From: Burkholderia sp. SRS-W-2-2016
Lineage (GTDB): Bacteria; Pseudomonadota; Gammaproteobacteria; Burkholderiales; Burkholderiaceae
Assembly: GCF_001931485.1 (NCBI RefSeq)
Contig: NZ_MSDV01000019.1
Coordinates: forward strand, 1-64,000
Reading direction: 5' to 3'
DNA: 64,000 bases
Under the pieces are notes generated by a model. That model did not search any database. It saw only the letters and a program-made list of their open reading frames with translations, and was not told where the DNA came from. Positions 51,120 through 61,343 of this stretch are shown in pieces. Numbering within the stretch: the stretch's first letter is position 1; each line of letters begins with the position of its first letter. The position numbers and the translations under genes are program-made.

Positions 51120-51638
51120 TCATGCTCCGTTGCGGGTATAGGGCGCCGCGACCTTGCGGATCGCTTCGAGGTACTTCACGTAGCCGGTGCAGCGGCACAG
51201 ATTGCCGCCGATCCACGACTCGATCGTGTCGTCGAGTTGCGCTGCGTCGACCGGATTCGTGCGCAGGTGATCGAGCATCGCGGTCGCGGCCATCAGAAAG
51301 CCGGGCGCGCAGTAGCCGCACTGGAACGCGAACGATTCGAGAAAGCTCTGCTGCAGCGGCGACAGCTTGCCGTCCCGCATCAAGCCCTCGACCGTATAGA
51401 CGTGCAGCCCCTCGACCGCGCTGACCGGCGTCGAGCACGCGAGGGTTTTTTCCATCGGCGCGTCGGGCAGGTTGCGGGTGCCGACCGTGCACGCGCGGCA
51501 TACGCCGATTCCGCAGCACAGCTTGGTGCCGGTCAGATCGCGCCGTTCGTGCAGGAAGTCGATCAGGTTCATGTCGGCGTCGTCCGCTGGCGCGTCGACG
51601 GCCTCTCCGTTGATATACAGGCGAATCACGCTGCCCAT
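51120..51638 (-). CDS. (2Fe-2S)-binding small subunit of a molybdenum hydroxylase
   Basis: The 172-residue electron-transfer subunit of a xanthine-oxidase-family enzyme (isoquinoline 1-oxidoreductase alpha-like). The N-terminal plant-type cluster is bound by Cys42, 47, 50 and 68 (CCGIGVCRACTVG), and the C-terminal helical-domain cluster by Cys107, 110, 148 and 150 (CGYC, CRC). No signal peptide, so it is probably exported folded together with the large subunit. GGAGGG lies seven bases before ATG 51638. The gene overlaps the large-subunit gene by 13 bases. Confidence 0.9.
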   Translation of the reverse strand: MGSVIRLYINGEAVDAPADDADMNLIDFLHERRDLTGTKLCCGIGVCRACTVGTRNLPDAPMEKTLACSTPVSAVEGLHVYTVEGLMRDGKLSPLQQSFLESFAFQCGYCAPGFLMAATAMLDHLRTNPVDAAQLDDTIESWIGGNLCRCTGYVKYLEAIRKVAAPYTRNGA

Positions 51639-54370
51639 TGCAAAGCCCTCCGAATCTGTTCCGGCGTAACCGGGGTTTCCCTGAAGCGTTGGCCTGTCGC
51701 CATCGCGAGTGCATTGAGCAGCGCCGGCGCGATCGGGCACATCACCGCCTCGGCGATGCCGCGCGCGTTGTGCGGATCGTCGGCGGGCGGCGGCAGCGCG
51801 ATCAGCGTTTGTCGTGGAATGTCGGGGAGCCGCGTGATCTGGTAGCGGTCCAGATTCCAGCGGCCGTTGCCGGGGCCGTCGTTGCCGAGCGGGCAGGTTT
51901 CGCTCAGCACGTTGCCGATGCCCATCGCGACCGCGCCTTCCGATTGCCCTTGCACCAGTTGCGGACACAGCTGCCGCCCAACGCTCACCGACGACACCAC
52001 GTGCTCGACCTTCACCCGTCCGTTCGACGGATCGACCGACAGCGCCAGCAACGCGGCCGACGGTGCATAGGTGGTGCGCTGGAACTTCGCGCCGTTGACC
52101 GCCGGCTGATGCAGCTCGCGTTGCAGCGGCGTCAGACTGTCCGGATTCATGCCGACCGCGACGTAGTCGTATTCGATGTCGGCGGGACCGGATTTGAACG
52201 GATAGGTGGCGGTCCAGAACGAGCCCGCGTAACTCGCATGCACGGCCGCGACGGTCGGCAGATTCAGGTTACGCATCTGTTGCAGCAGATCGGCCCACGG
52301 CAGCGGTTTGCCGTTGCCGTTCGCGACCAGCGCGCCGTCGACCCACTTCACGTCGGCGGCCTTCACGTTCTGATGCCACAGCGTTTGCGCGGCGGGCAGC
52401 ACGCTTTCGAGCAGCAACGCCTGGGCCGCGCCCTTTACTGCGTGGTACTGATGAAATGCGCCGAGGCACGCGCTCGACGATCCCGAGCCGTAGCGCACGT
52501 CGGTCGGTTTCTGCGGATTGCTGGTGGTGTTCAGCCCCAGCGCGTTGAACGGTTCGAACACGCTCATCGCAATCGTCCGCGCGTTCTGGCCGAGATATTC
52601 GGAAGGCGCGAGACCGAGCGTGGTGGCCGCGCCGTTGCCCATGTCGGTGTAGGTCGTGATTACGCGCAGGCTGCCGTCGGGCAGTACCTGCACCATCCCG
52701 TACATGCCGTCGCCGGAGGTGCCGAATGCTTCGTTGGCCATCGCGAGGCCGACGCCGTATTTGAGGCCCTGGGCCGCGCGTTGTGCGCGCGTCGCGTCGC
52801 GCTCCCGCCACAGCGGATGCTGTTCGAGCCCATCGAGCACGCCGTTCAATTGCAGATCGAACAGGATCGGCGCGCCGGTGATCGCGCGGCCGCGTCCGAG
52901 CGACGGCGCGCTGCCGAGCAGATTGGCGCGGCGAATCTCGAACGGCGACATGCGCAGTTCGGCGGCCGCTTCGTCGAGCAGCGTTTCGATCGCGATGAAC
53001 GCCTGCGGACCGCCGAAGCCGCGCTGCGAGCCGCCGAATACTTCCGGCGTGTACAGCGACGCGGCGGTCGCGTTCGCGCGCGGAATTTCATAGCAGCTCA
53101 TCGCGCTCAGCGCCGCGAGTTGCGCGACGTACGGCGACAGATTTTTCTTGCCGCCGCCGTTCATCGTGAAGTCGCAACTGAGCGCCTGGATCTTGCCTTG
53201 CCGGTCGAACCACAGCGCTTCGGTAAATTGCGTTTCGCAGCGTTTGAGACCGACCTGGAACTGCTCGTAGCGCGACTGCTGCCAACGCAGCGGGCCTTGC
53301 GCGAACGGCGCCGCGAGCGCGAGATAGAGCGGGAAATACGAACGATCGCGGCCGCCGAAGCCGCCGCCCGGATAGCACGCGACGATGTGCACGCCGTTGA
53401 TCGTCACCTTGCTGTTCGCGAACAGCGCCGCGGCGCTGCCCGCGTCCTCGCCGGCCGATTGCGTGCCGAGCACGAGGCGCAGTTGGCCGGCGCTCGCGTC
53501 GTACCACGCGAGCCCGCTTTCCGGTTCCATGAACACCGGGTCCATCGCGGGCGTGATGAAACCGGCCGGGTTCGACGCGCCGGCCCTGAACCACGTGCCC
53601 GCGTCGAGGTTGCGCTGGATCGTCGCGTAGATGTTCTCGCGGGCCTTTGCGAGCGCCGCCAGATACGCGGGGGTCGGTTTGCCGTCGCTGCCGGTCTGGT
53701 AGTCCTTGACGTAGTTGAAGTTGGTGTCATCGTCGCGCACGTAGGTCGTGGTCGGCGTATACGGGACCGCCTTCGGACGATCCTCGGCATTGACCGGTGC
53801 GCCGTAGCGGATCGCGCTGTCGTTGAATTCGAGCAGCTTGCGCGCGCGCCGGTACACGTCGAAGTTCGCGAAGATCAGCAGCGCGGCGGGCTGACCGTAG
53901 CAGTCCGCCGCGTGGCCCTTGCGCGCGAGCCAGTAGATGTCCTGACTCGCGATCGGATCGGTTTCGGGCGCGAGCGCGATCTGGCGCGCGAGCAGCGCAT
54001 CGGTGTCGACGATCGCAATCGGCCGCAATTCCGGCGGCAGCATGCTCAGGTCGTAGCCGTCGTATACGCGATCGACGCGATTGCAGCGCAGCGCATAGAG
54101 CCAGTTTTCCTGCTTCGGCCAGCCGGCGAAGTCGCTCGCCTTGAAGTCGCGCGCGTAGATTTTCTGGCCGGTCACCTTCGGCACGCCGTCGATGCGCCAG
54201 CGTGCCTGGCCCGGCTCGGGCGCCCACGGCGGACCGTTGTCGGGCTCGGTTTGCATCGACGCCGAACTCAGCACCGCCGCCGGCAGATTGCTGATCGAAA
54301 TCGCGACGAGCGTACTGCTTCCCATCACCTTCAGGAAGGTACGGCGTGTAACGGGGATATCGAAAGCCAT
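51626..54370 (-). CDS. Molybdopterin large subunit, aldehyde/isoquinoline oxidoreductase type
   Basis: Catalytic subunit of 914 residues. Twin-arginine signal TRRTFLKVMG at 8-17, so it is exported folded to the periplasm. Two molybdopterin-binding halves follow (HIVACYPGGGFGGRDRSYFP, VFGGSQRGFGGPQAFIAIETLLDE, and the late GIAEAVMCPIAPALLNALA in which the Glu is the expected catalytic base). It lacks the FAD subunit, as in isoquinoline 1-oxidoreductase and membrane-linked aldehyde dehydrogenases that pass electrons to cytochrome c. Substrate not known. First gene of a three-gene leftward operon; no maturation (CoxF/XdhC-type) gene is beside it. Confidence 0.88.
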   Translation of the reverse strand: MAFDIPVTRRTFLKVMGSSTLVAISISNLPAAVLSSASMQTEPDNGPPWAPEPGQARWRIDGVPKVTGQKIYARDFKASDFAGWPKQENWLYALRCNRVDRVYDGYDLSMLPPELRPIAIVDTDALLARQIALAPETDPIASQDIYWLARKGHAADCYGQPAALLIFANFDVYRRARKLLEFNDSAIRYGAPVNAEDRPKAVPYTPTTTYVRDDDTNFNYVKDYQTGSDGKPTPAYLAALAKARENIYATIQRNLDAGTWFRAGASNPAGFITPAMDPVFMEPESGLAWYDASAGQLRLVLGTQSAGEDAGSAAALFANSKVTINGVHIVACYPGGGFGGRDRSYFPLYLALAAPFAQGPLRWQQSRYEQFQVGLKRCETQFTEALWFDRQGKIQALSCDFTMNGGGKKNLSPYVAQLAALSAMSCYEIPRANATAASLYTPEVFGGSQRGFGGPQAFIAIETLLDEAAAELRMSPFEIRRANLLGSAPSLGRGRAITGAPILFDLQLNGVLDGLEQHPLWRERDATRAQRAAQGLKYGVGLAMANEAFGTSGDGMYGMVQVLPDGSLRVITTYTDMGNGAATTLGLAPSEYLGQNARTIAMSVFEPFNALGLNTTSNPQKPTDVRYGSGSSSACLGAFHQYHAVKGAAQALLLESVLPAAQTLWHQNVKAADVKWVDGALVANGNGKPLPWADLLQQMRNLNLPTVAAVHASYAGSFWTATYPFKSGPADIEYDYVAVGMNPDSLTPLQRELHQPAVNGAKFQRTTYAPSAALLALSVDPSNGRVKVEHVVSSVSVGRQLCPQLVQGQSEGAVAMGIGNVLSETCPLGNDGPGNGRWNLDRYQITRLPDIPRQTLIALPPPADDPHNARGIAEAVMCPIAPALLNALAMATGQRFRETPVTPEQIRRALQWAA

Positions 54371-55074
54371 GTGGGGCTCCGGGAATTAATTGTTATTTGG
54401 GTTTTTATGCAAAACGATTGAATAGTCTTGTTATTTATCGCGCATGACGCGACGCACGCAGCCGGTTTTAAGCCGCTGCGGAATTAATGGTTAAGAGTGG
54501 TCCGCCAGATGTCCCGGTAAGCGTGCAATGCGCCGTCTCAGCGCGCGCGAACCCATAGCGAACAAGCGTTGCCGGCGACCCTGCCGGTCATCGCAGTGGC
54601 TGCGAACGGTGCGTGGATGTCCCGGTTTGAATACCCCTGCCTCTCATCATGTTGATTGCTCGCGTCGTCTTTCTTTATTCATTTTTGAATCGACTTTTCG
54701 GCAATGCTAGGCGGAATAAATTTTTACCGCAAGATAAGTGTGAAGAATATCCGGATTGAATGATTGGCGATGCTTTTTAGCGTCGCCGCAAGCGCTTTTC
54801 AACTCGCTGACAAGGCCTGCGAGGCGGCCGGAAAAGAGCATGTCGACGCGGGCGCGCGTGCTATCTCGAAAAAGCCGGTCGTGCGCAAATCTGTCGCTCC
54901 GGCGAGATTTGCGTTATTGTGCTGCCACTTAAAAAGGCGGACGGGCGCAGCCAGCCCGATCCGCCGCAAATCGACTCGTCCGGCAAGGATGAATGGCGCG
55001 TGACCGCAGTATCGGGACCATCAGCAATGCCCAACCACCCGGTTGGCAAGGTAAGCAAAGAGGAGATGTGTTGT
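54371..55074. other. Gene-free divergent region with a hairpin
   Basis: About 700 bases between the large subunit and the amino-acid-binding protein. ORFs here are short and lack ribosome sites. It is unusually A+T-rich near 54650-54760. A 9-bp inverted repeat (54884-54892 with 54905-54913, 12-base loop) lies about 160 bases before the binding-protein gene and could be a regulator site or leader hairpin. GAGGAG at 55058-55065 is the ribosome site. Confidence 0.5.
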
Positions 55075-56220
55075 ATGTCGTTCAAATTTCATAAGCTGCT
55101 GCCGGTTAGCGCGGCAGTCGTTGCATTCGCAACTATCGCCGGCACCGCGCACGCGGATCAGGTCGTCAAGATCGGTCACGTCGGTCCGCTGACGGGCGGC
55201 TCCGCCCACCTCGGCAAGGACAACGAAAACGGCGCGCGCCTCGCGATCGAGGAAATCAACGCGAAGGGCCTGACGATCAACGGTCAGAAGGTCACGCTGG
55301 TGCTCGACGCGCAGGACGACGCGGGCGACCCGCGCCAGGCCACCCAGGTCGCGCAGAAGCTGGTCGACGACAAGGTCGTCGCGGTGGTCGGCCACCTGAA
55401 CTCGGGCGCATCGATTCCGGCCTCGAAGATCTATAGCGATGCGGGCATCGTGCAGATCTCGCCGTCGTCGACGAATCCGGCTTACACGCAGCAAGGTTTC
55501 AAGACGACGTACCGCGTCGTCGCGACCGATGCGCAGCAAGGTCCTGCACTCGCAACTTTTGCCGCGAAGAACCTGAACGTGAAGTCGGTCGCGGTGGTCG
55601 ACGATTCGACCGCGTACGGCCAGGGCCTCGCGAACGAATTCGAAAAGACCGCCAAGTCGCTCGGCCTGAAGGTCCTGTCGCACGACGCGACCAACGACAA
55701 GGCAGTCGACTTCCGCGCGATTCTCACCAAGATCAAGGGCGAGAATCCGGACGCGATCATGTACGGCGGCATGGACGCGACCGGCGGCCCGTTCGCGAAG
55801 CAGGCGCGTCAGCTCGGCTTGCGCGCGAAGATGCTGTCGGGCGACGGCGTCTGCACCGAAAGCCTCGCGGACCTCGCCGGCCCGGCGGCCGGCAACGTGG
55901 TGTGCTCGCAGGCCGGCATGGCGATCGAGAAGATGGACGGCGGCGCGCAATTCGCGGCCAAGTACACGAAGCGCTTCGGTCACCCGGTCGAATTCGATGC
56001 ACCGTTCACGTACGACGCGGTGTATATCGTCGTCGACGCGATGAAGCGCGCGAACTCGACCGAGCCGGCGAAGATTCTCGCGCAGGTTCCGGGCACCAAC
56101 TTCAAGGGCGTGACCGGCCAGACCGCGTTCGACGCGAAGGGCGACCTGCAGCACGGCGTGATCTCGCTGTACAACTACAAGGACGGCAAGAAGACGCTGG
56201 TCGACGTGGTGAAGATGTAA
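55075..56220 (+). CDS. Branched-chain amino-acid ABC substrate-binding protein
   Basis: A periplasmic binding protein of 381 residues, LivJ/LivK type. Signal peptide 1-27 (KLLPVSAAVVAFATIAGTAHA), then QVVKIGHVGPLTGGSAHLGKDNENGARLAIEEIN, VAVVGHLNSGASIPASKIYSDAGIVQISPSSTNP and YDAVYIVVDAM. It binds Leu, Ile, Val or similar amino acids. The start ATG 55075 is nine bases after another in-frame ATG, preferred for its distance from AGGAG. No permease genes adjoin, so it works with a transporter encoded elsewhere. Ends in a strong terminator. Confidence 0.9.
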   Translation: MSFKFHKLLPVSAAVVAFATIAGTAHADQVVKIGHVGPLTGGSAHLGKDNENGARLAIEEINAKGLTINGQKVTLVLDAQDDAGDPRQATQVAQKLVDDKVVAVVGHLNSGASIPASKIYSDAGIVQISPSSTNPAYTQQGFKTTYRVVATDAQQGPALATFAAKNLNVKSVAVVDDSTAYGQGLANEFEKTAKSLGLKVLSHDATNDKAVDFRAILTKIKGENPDAIMYGGMDATGGPFAKQARQLGLRAKMLSGDGVCTESLADLAGPAAGNVVCSQAGMAIEKMDGGAQFAAKYTKRFGHPVEFDAPFTYDAVYIVVDAMKRANSTEPAKILAQVPGTNFKGVTGQTAFDAKGDLQHGVISLYNYKDGKKTLVDVVKM

Positions 56221-56253
56221 GAAGCGGGTAGCCGCCGATCAGCGGTAAATAGC

Positions 56254-56290
56254 AAAAGGGCCGATGAAGCATGCTTCATCGGCCCTTTTT
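56254..56290. terminator. Strong bidirectional terminator
   Basis: A perfect 36-base palindrome (56254-56289), beginning with AAAA and ending with TTTT, so each strand has a G+C stem and T-run. It ends the binding-protein transcript and the convergent atoE transcript. Confidence 0.95.
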
Positions 56291-56328
56291 GCATCCGGCA
56301 TCGATGCGTGCTGCGCGGAGTTAAACCG

Positions 56329-57717
56329 TTACGGCACCAGCCACAACGCCACCGCGTAAATCACCAGCGACACCGCGAACGTCACCGCGGTATAGCCCAT
56401 CACGCGCTGGATGCGGATGCCCGCGATCGCGACGATCGGCACCGCCCAGAACGGCTGCAGCATGTTCGACACGTTCTCGGCCATTGCAACGCCCATCGCG
56501 GTACGCGGCACCGACGCATGCAGGCTCAGCGCGGCCGGCAGCACGAATGGACCCTGCACCGCCCAGTGGCCGCCGGCGCTCGGCACCAGCAGCGTGATGA
56601 TCAGCGAGCTCAGGAAGCTCCAGATCGGCAGCGTGACCGGCGAGGCGATCGTCACGAACGCTTTCGCGATCATCGACGCGAGCCCGGTGCCCTTCATGAT
56701 GCCCATGATCCCGCCGTACATCGGGTACTGCAGCAGCATCGAGCCGGTCTGGCGCGCGGCGCGGCGGATCGAATTCGCGTACGCGATCGGCGTGCGTTGC
56801 AGCGCGAGGCCGATCATGAGAAAGATCAGGATCGTGTTGTTGATGTCCAGATCGAAGCCTTCCTTGCGCCACGTGATCGTCAGATAGCCGATGCCGAGCG
56901 CGAGCAGCAACAGCGTGCCGAGCATCGACTGTTCGAGGCGCGAGGCCAGCGACGACGCATTGCTCGCGCGCGCGTGCGGATCGTCGCTCGGTGCGTCGGC
57001 GGCGGCTTCGGCGGTCTGGCGGAACGCGATCACGTTTTCCGCTTTCGGATGCATCTTGATGAAGATCGCGGTCATCACGACCACCACCAGCACGGTCGGA
57101 ATGAACACGAACGGCGCGAAGATCGTCTGGCTGAGCGGCACCACCTGGCCGGTCGCTTTCTCGACCAGGTTCAGCGCATTGCCGTGCGACGCCTGCGACA
57201 GCGCAATCGAACTCGACAGCCCGCTATTGCAGATCGACCACGCCGAATAACTGCCGGCCACGAGCCACGCGAAATCGACGTCGACGCGCCGCGCGATTTC
57301 ACGCGACAGCAACGCGCCGACGATCAGCCCGAGCCCCCAGTTGAGCCACGCGGCGAGCGCGACGACCGGGAACACCAGCAGCGCGGCGCGCGCCGGCGTG
57401 TGCGCATGGGCGGCGAGCGCGCGCAGACCGCGCTGCACGACCGGCGCTTCGGCGATCGCGTAGCCGGTCGCGAGAATCAGGATCATCTGCAGCGCGAAAC
57501 CGAGGATCCCGAATGTTCCGGTGTACCAGGCATCGAGCAGCGTGGGCAGCGTGCCGGTCGGCGCGATCAGCATCGCCAGCACCGCGACGAAGAACGTCAG
57601 GCAGATCGACAGTACGAACGGATCGGGCATGACCTGTTCGAAAACATAAACCAGCCCTTCGACGATACCGCGCGAGGCGGCAGGCCGGGCGGCATGGGGA
57701 GCGGTGTCTCGCTTCAT
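56329..57717 (-). CDS. atoE: Short-chain fatty acid transporter AtoE
   Basis: Inner-membrane carrier of 462 residues with about 11 helices. AtoE-family blocks include MPDPFVLSICLTFFVAVLAML, LATGYAIAEAPVVQRGLR, ARVDVDFAWLVAGSYSAWSICNSGLSSSIAL-like sequence, YPMYGGIMGIMKGTGLA and VPSAGGHWAVQGPFVLPAA. Known members import acetoacetate and short-chain fatty acids. The first 16 residues are soluble. Ribosome site weak. Its only neighbours are a divergent hydrolase and a convergent binding protein. Confidence 0.9.
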   Translation of the reverse strand: MKRDTAPHAARPAASRGIVEGLVYVFEQVMPDPFVLSICLTFFVAVLAMLIAPTGTLPTLLDAWYTGTFGILGFALQMILILATGYAIAEAPVVQRGLRALAAHAHTPARAALLVFPVVALAAWLNWGLGLIVGALLSREIARRVDVDFAWLVAGSYSAWSICNSGLSSSIALSQASHGNALNLVEKATGQVVPLSQTIFAPFVFIPTVLVVVVMTAIFIKMHPKAENVIAFRQTAEAAADAPSDDPHARASNASSLASRLEQSMLGTLLLLALGIGYLTITWRKEGFDLDINNTILIFLMIGLALQRTPIAYANSIRRAARQTGSMLLQYPMYGGIMGIMKGTGLASMIAKAFVTIASPVTLPIWSFLSSLIITLLVPSAGGHWAVQGPFVLPAALSLHASVPRTAMGVAMAENVSNMLQPFWAVPIVAIAGIRIQRVMGYTAVTFAVSLVIYAVALWLVP

Positions 57718-58219
57718 GTGTATGACTCTGTGTGATACCGGCCACTGGCAGGACGGAGCGGACAGGAACGGCGCGCCGGGCCGGTGTGGGGGAGCGGGCG
57801 CGTATCGTCGGCAAGTTTTTGTTGCCTTACCTGACCTCGATGACGGAAGGCAGTGCGGCGGGAATTCCAGGCCGGGAAGCCGGGTTTCGGCGCGACTGAT
57901 GTCGAACGCGGCGAAGTGCCGTGCGAGACTTTCGTTTGCTTTTCAATGTTCTTACAATGAACAGTGTTTCGGTAAGCGAACGCTACATTATTCGTCTTAT
58001 GCGGATCGAATGTCAAGAAACGTCCGGCGCGGCGGTGGCAACGCATGGGAGAGTGCCGGCGTGTGCGGGCATAACCGTGTGGCACACTGCGAGCGCGGAT
58101 ACGTCCGCATTCGACGGCGGCGCGAGCCGCGCCCATGCCGTCCCGTCGCCCAGTCCGAAACAGCACGACGATGCGCTCGCGCGCATTGCCCTTAATCTCT
58201 CCGAACGGGACTGAAGAGT
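57718..58219. other. Divergent region between atoE and hydrolase
   Basis: About 500 bases with no credible gene (open frames at 57921 and 57704 lack coding features). It holds the inverted repeat at 57947-57963, listed separately. No sigma-70 pair stands out. Confidence 0.45.
57947..57963. promoter_or_regulatory. Inverted repeat between atoE and the hydrolase
   Basis: TGTTC, seven bases, GAACA. IclR- and TetR-type regulators use similar sites; no regulator gene lies beside it, so the binding protein is unknown. Confidence 0.4.
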
Positions 58220-59041
58220 ATGACGACCGTCTATCGCGGCATGGATCGACCGACGCTCGATGCCGCCTATAACAACACCCAGGCGATTCCGAACTTTCCT
58301 GAAGTGCTGAAGGATTTCCAGCAGCGCAGCGCGCAGCTTTACGCGCGCGTGCCCGGTCAGCGCGATCTGCGCTACGGCGAGCGGGCGCGCGAGCGCTTCG
58401 ACTGGCTGTCGTGCGGCAAAGCCGATGCGCCGACCTTCATCTTCATTCACGGCGGCTACTGGCAGAACTGCGTGAAGGAAGACTTCGCGTTCATCGCGGA
58501 CGGTCCGCTCGCGCTCGGCTACAACGTCGTGCTGGCCGAGTACACGCTGGCGCCGGAAGCGTCGATGACGCAGATCGTCGGGGAAATCACCGGGCTGCTC
58601 GATCATCTGCAGCGCGATCCGGACGGGCTCGGCACCGCGGGCCGGCCCGTGTGCCTGAGCGGGCACTCGGCGGGCGGCCATCTGACCGCGCTGCATCGCG
58701 CGCATCCGTCCGTTACCCGCGCGCTGCCGATCAGCGCGCTGGTCGATCTCGAACCGATCAGCCTGTGCTGGCTGAACGACAAGCTGCAACTGAGCGAGCA
58801 GGAGATCGCCGCGTACAGCCCGATCCTTCATATCGGCAAGGGCGTGCCGACGCTGGTCGCGGTCGGCGGCGCGGAATTGCCGGAGCTGGTGCGTCATTCG
58901 GACGACTACGCGGCCGCCTGCGAAGCGGCGGGCGAGCAGGCCGCGCTCGTCCATGTGCCGGGCTGCACGCATTTCTCGGTGCTCGACGATCTGGCGCGGC
59001 CGGACGGCGTCCTGCTGAGCGTGCTCGCGAAGCGGGGCTGA
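58220..59041 (+). CDS. Alpha/beta-hydrolase, esterase type
   Basis: A cytoplasmic hydrolase of 273 residues. HGGYW (77-81) forms the oxyanion hole, as in hormone-sensitive-lipase/kynurenine-formamidase-like enzymes, and GHSAGG carries the nucleophile Ser150. The late [11 protein letters not shown] provides the catalytic His. The substrate is unknown; members of this group hydrolyse N-formylkynurenine, carbamates or small esters. No tryptophan-degradation genes are near. Divergent from atoE. Confidence 0.82.
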   Translation: MTTVYRGMDRPTLDAAYNNTQAIPNFPEVLKDFQQRSAQLYARVPGQRDLRYGERARERFDWLSCGKADAPTFIFIHGGYWQNCVKEDFAFIADGPLALGYNVVLAEYTLAPEASMTQIVGEITGLLDHLQRDPDGLGTAGRPVCLSGHSAGGHLTALHRAHPSVTRALPISALVDLEPISLCWLNDKLQLSEQEIAAYSPILHIGKGVPTLVAVGGAELPELVRHSDDYAAACEAAGEQAALVHVPGCTHFSVLDDLARPDGVLLSVLAKRG

Positions 59042-59306
59042 GCGGCGCCGGGCGCGCGGCGGGGCGGGTAAATCGCGCCGCCGCATTAATATCTTTTGCG
59101 ACCTAATCGCGCCGAAAAAATATATTGGACGTCTTACTGGCGTTCTTGCACTATTCGTTCCCAGCGCAAACTGCGCGTACCATTGCGATCCCCACCGCCC
59201 GCGAGCCAGCCCGCGACAGCGTCGTTGCCATAACCGGCACGGCGACCCAGCGGCAGGCCGGCGCAGGCGCTTACCAAAACCGATAACAGCAATTCTGAGG
59301 ATACAG

Positions 59307-61169
59307 ATGCCCCACTATCGCTCCCGCACCTCGACTCACGGCCGCAACATGGCCGGCGCCCGCGCGCTGTGGCGCGCGACCGGCATGAAGGACGACGATT
59401 TCGGCAAGCCGATCATCGCGGTCGTGAACTCGTTCACGCAGTTCGTGCCGGGCCACGTGCATCTGCGCGACCTCGGCGCGCTGGTCGCGAAGCAGATCGA
59501 AGCGGCCGGCGGCGTCGCGAAGGAATTCAACACGATCGCCGTCGACGACGGTATCGCGATGGGCCACGGCGGGATGTTGTACTCGTTGCCGTCGCGCGAA
59601 CTGATCGCGGACTCGGTCGAGTACATGGTCAACGCGCACTGCGCGGACGCGATGGTCTGCATCTCGAACTGCGACAAGATCACCCCGGGCATGCTGATGG
59701 CCGCGATGCGCCTGAACATTCCGGTCGTGTTCGTGTCCGGCGGTCCGATGGAAGCGGGCAAGGTCAAGTCGCCGACCGACGGCCAGGTGATCGCGAAGAT
59801 CGACCTGATCGACGCGATGATCAAGGCCGCCGATCCGAAGATCAGCGACGCCGAAGTCGCCGAAGTCGAGCGCAGCGCGTGCCCGACCTGCGGTTCGTGC
59901 TCCGGCATGTTCACCGCGAACTCGATGAACTGCCTGACCGAAGCGATCGGCCTCGCGCTGCCGGGCAACGGCACGATCGTCGCGACGCACGCATGGCGCA
60001 AGGGCCTGTTCGAACAGGCCGGTAGCCTCGTCGTCGATCTGTGCCGCCGTTACTACCAGGAAGAAGACGTCTCGGTGCTGCCGCGTAACATCGCGACCAA
60101 GCAGGCGTTCGAAAACGCGATGACGCTCGACGTCGCGATGGGCGGCTCGACCAACACCGTGCTGCACCTGCTGGCGGCCGCGCAGGAAGCGGGCGTCGAC
60201 TTCACGATGTCGGATATCGACCGCATCTCGCGTCAGGTGCCGTGCCTGTGCAAGGCCGCGCCGATGACCGACAAGTACCACATCGAAGACGTGCATCGCG
60301 CGGGCGGCATTATCGGCATTCTCGGCGAACTGGCGCGCGCGAACCTGCTCGACCTGTCGTGCGGCAACGTGCATAGCGGCACGCTCGGCAACGCGATCGA
60401 GAAGTGGGACGTCGCGGGCGGCGCGGGCGAGCAAGCGCAGAAGTTCTTCCGCGCGGCGCCGGGCGGCATTCCGACCACGGTTGCGTTCAGCCAGGAAGCG
60501 ACCTTCCAGACGCTCGATACGGACCGCAAGAGCGGCTGTATCCGCAGCAAGGAAAACGCGTATTCGAAGGACGGCGGTCTCGCGGTGCTGTACGGCAACC
60601 TCGCGCAGAACGGCTGTATCGTGAAGACCGCGGGCGTCGACGAATCGCAATGGCTGTTCTCGGGCCGCGCGCGCGTGTTCGAAAGCCAGGACGATGCGGT
60701 CGAAGCGATTCTCGGCGACAAGGTCGTCGCAGGCGATGTCGTGGTGATCCGCTACGAAGGTCCGAAGGGCGGCCCGGGCATGCAGGAAATGCTGTACCCG
60801 ACTTCGTATCTGAAGTCGAAGGGTCTCGGCAAGAGCTGCGCGCTGTTTACCGATGGCCGTTTCTCGGGCGGCTCGTCCGGTCTCGTGATCGGTCATGCGT
60901 CGCCGGAAGCGGCCGAAGGCGGCACGATCGGCCTCGTCGAAGACGGCGATGTGATCGAGATCGACATCCCGCAGCGCAAGATGCACCTCGCGGTGTCGAA
61001 CGAAGTTCTCGCGCAGCGTCGCGCGGCGATGGAAGCGCGCGGCGACAACGCATGGCAGCCGGCTAATCGCGAGCGCGTGGTGTCGCAGGCGCTGCAGGCT
61101 TATGCGGCGCTGGCCACCTCGGCCGATCGCGGCGCGGTGCGCGATATTTCGCAGCTGAAGCGCAAGTAA
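59307..61169 (+). CDS. ilvD: Dihydroxy-acid dehydratase IlvD
   Basis: Fe-S enzyme of branched-chain amino acid and pantothenate synthesis: 2,3-dihydroxy-isovalerate to 2-oxo-isovalerate, and the methylvalerate analogue to its keto acid. The 620 residues match the long class of the family (about 615). It begins [26 protein letters not shown], has [15 protein letters not shown] and [20 protein letters not shown] with the cluster-binding Cys residues, and [19 protein letters not shown]. Codon use is strongly biased. GAGG lies upstream of the ATG. No other ilv or leu gene is near. A strong terminator follows. Confidence 0.95.
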   Translation: MPHYRSRTSTHGRNMAGARALWRATGMKDDDFGKPIIAVVNSFTQFVPGHVHLRDLGALVAKQIEAAGGVAKEFNTIAVDDGIAMGHGGMLYSLPSRELIADSVEYMVNAHCADAMVCISNCDKITPGMLMAAMRLNIPVVFVSGGPMEAGKVKSPTDGQVIAKIDLIDAMIKAADPKISDAEVAEVERSACPTCGSCSGMFTANSMNCLTEAIGLALPGNGTIVATHAWRKGLFEQAGSLVVDLCRRYYQEEDVSVLPRNIATKQAFENAMTLDVAMGGSTNTVLHLLAAAQEAGVDFTMSDIDRISRQVPCLCKAAPMTDKYHIEDVHRAGGIIGILGELARANLLDLSCGNVHSGTLGNAIEKWDVAGGAGEQAQKFFRAAPGGIPTTVAFSQEATFQTLDTDRKSGCIRSKENAYSKDGGLAVLYGNLAQNGCIVKTAGVDESQWLFSGRARVFESQDDAVEAILGDKVVAGDVVVIRYEGPKGGPGMQEMLYPTSYLKSKGLGKSCALFTDGRFSGGSSGLVIGHASPEAAEGGTIGLVEDGDVIEIDIPQRKMHLAVSNEVLAQRRAAMEARGDNAWQPANRERVVSQALQAYAALATSADRGAVRDISQLKRK

Positions 61170-61223
61170 TCGCGCGGATGAGTGCGGCGGCTTCGGCGCG
61201 GTGACGCGTACGGAGCCTCGATG

Positions 61224-61264
61224 AAAAACCGGCAGGCGGGGAACCGCTTGCCGGTTTTTCTTTT
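61224..61264 (+). terminator. Rho-independent terminator of ilvD
   Basis: A 16-pair stem (61224-61239 with 61244-61259, one G-U pair) and four-base loop, ending TTTTTCTTTT. The left arm begins AAAAA, so the opposing lyase-like gene may also use it. Confidence 0.92.
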
Positions 61265-61343
61265 GCGGCGAACACCGCGCGCGATGCGCAGCGGCTGCTG
61301 TGCGAACTCTGAACTGCGCGCGCACCAGTGCACGGTCGCGACT

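Noticed and set aside
51638..54421. Plus-strand ORF of 927 codons
   Set aside because: Antisense shadow of the molybdopterin subunit; Arg/Val/His-rich composition without domains.
54764..55003. 79-codon ORF before the amino-acid-binding protein
   Set aside because: Start without ribosome site, the frame spans the 54884-54913 hairpin, and the composition is not convincing.
59271..61325. Minus-strand ORF of 684 codons
   Set aside because: Antisense shadow of ilvD, which is beyond doubt on the plus strand.
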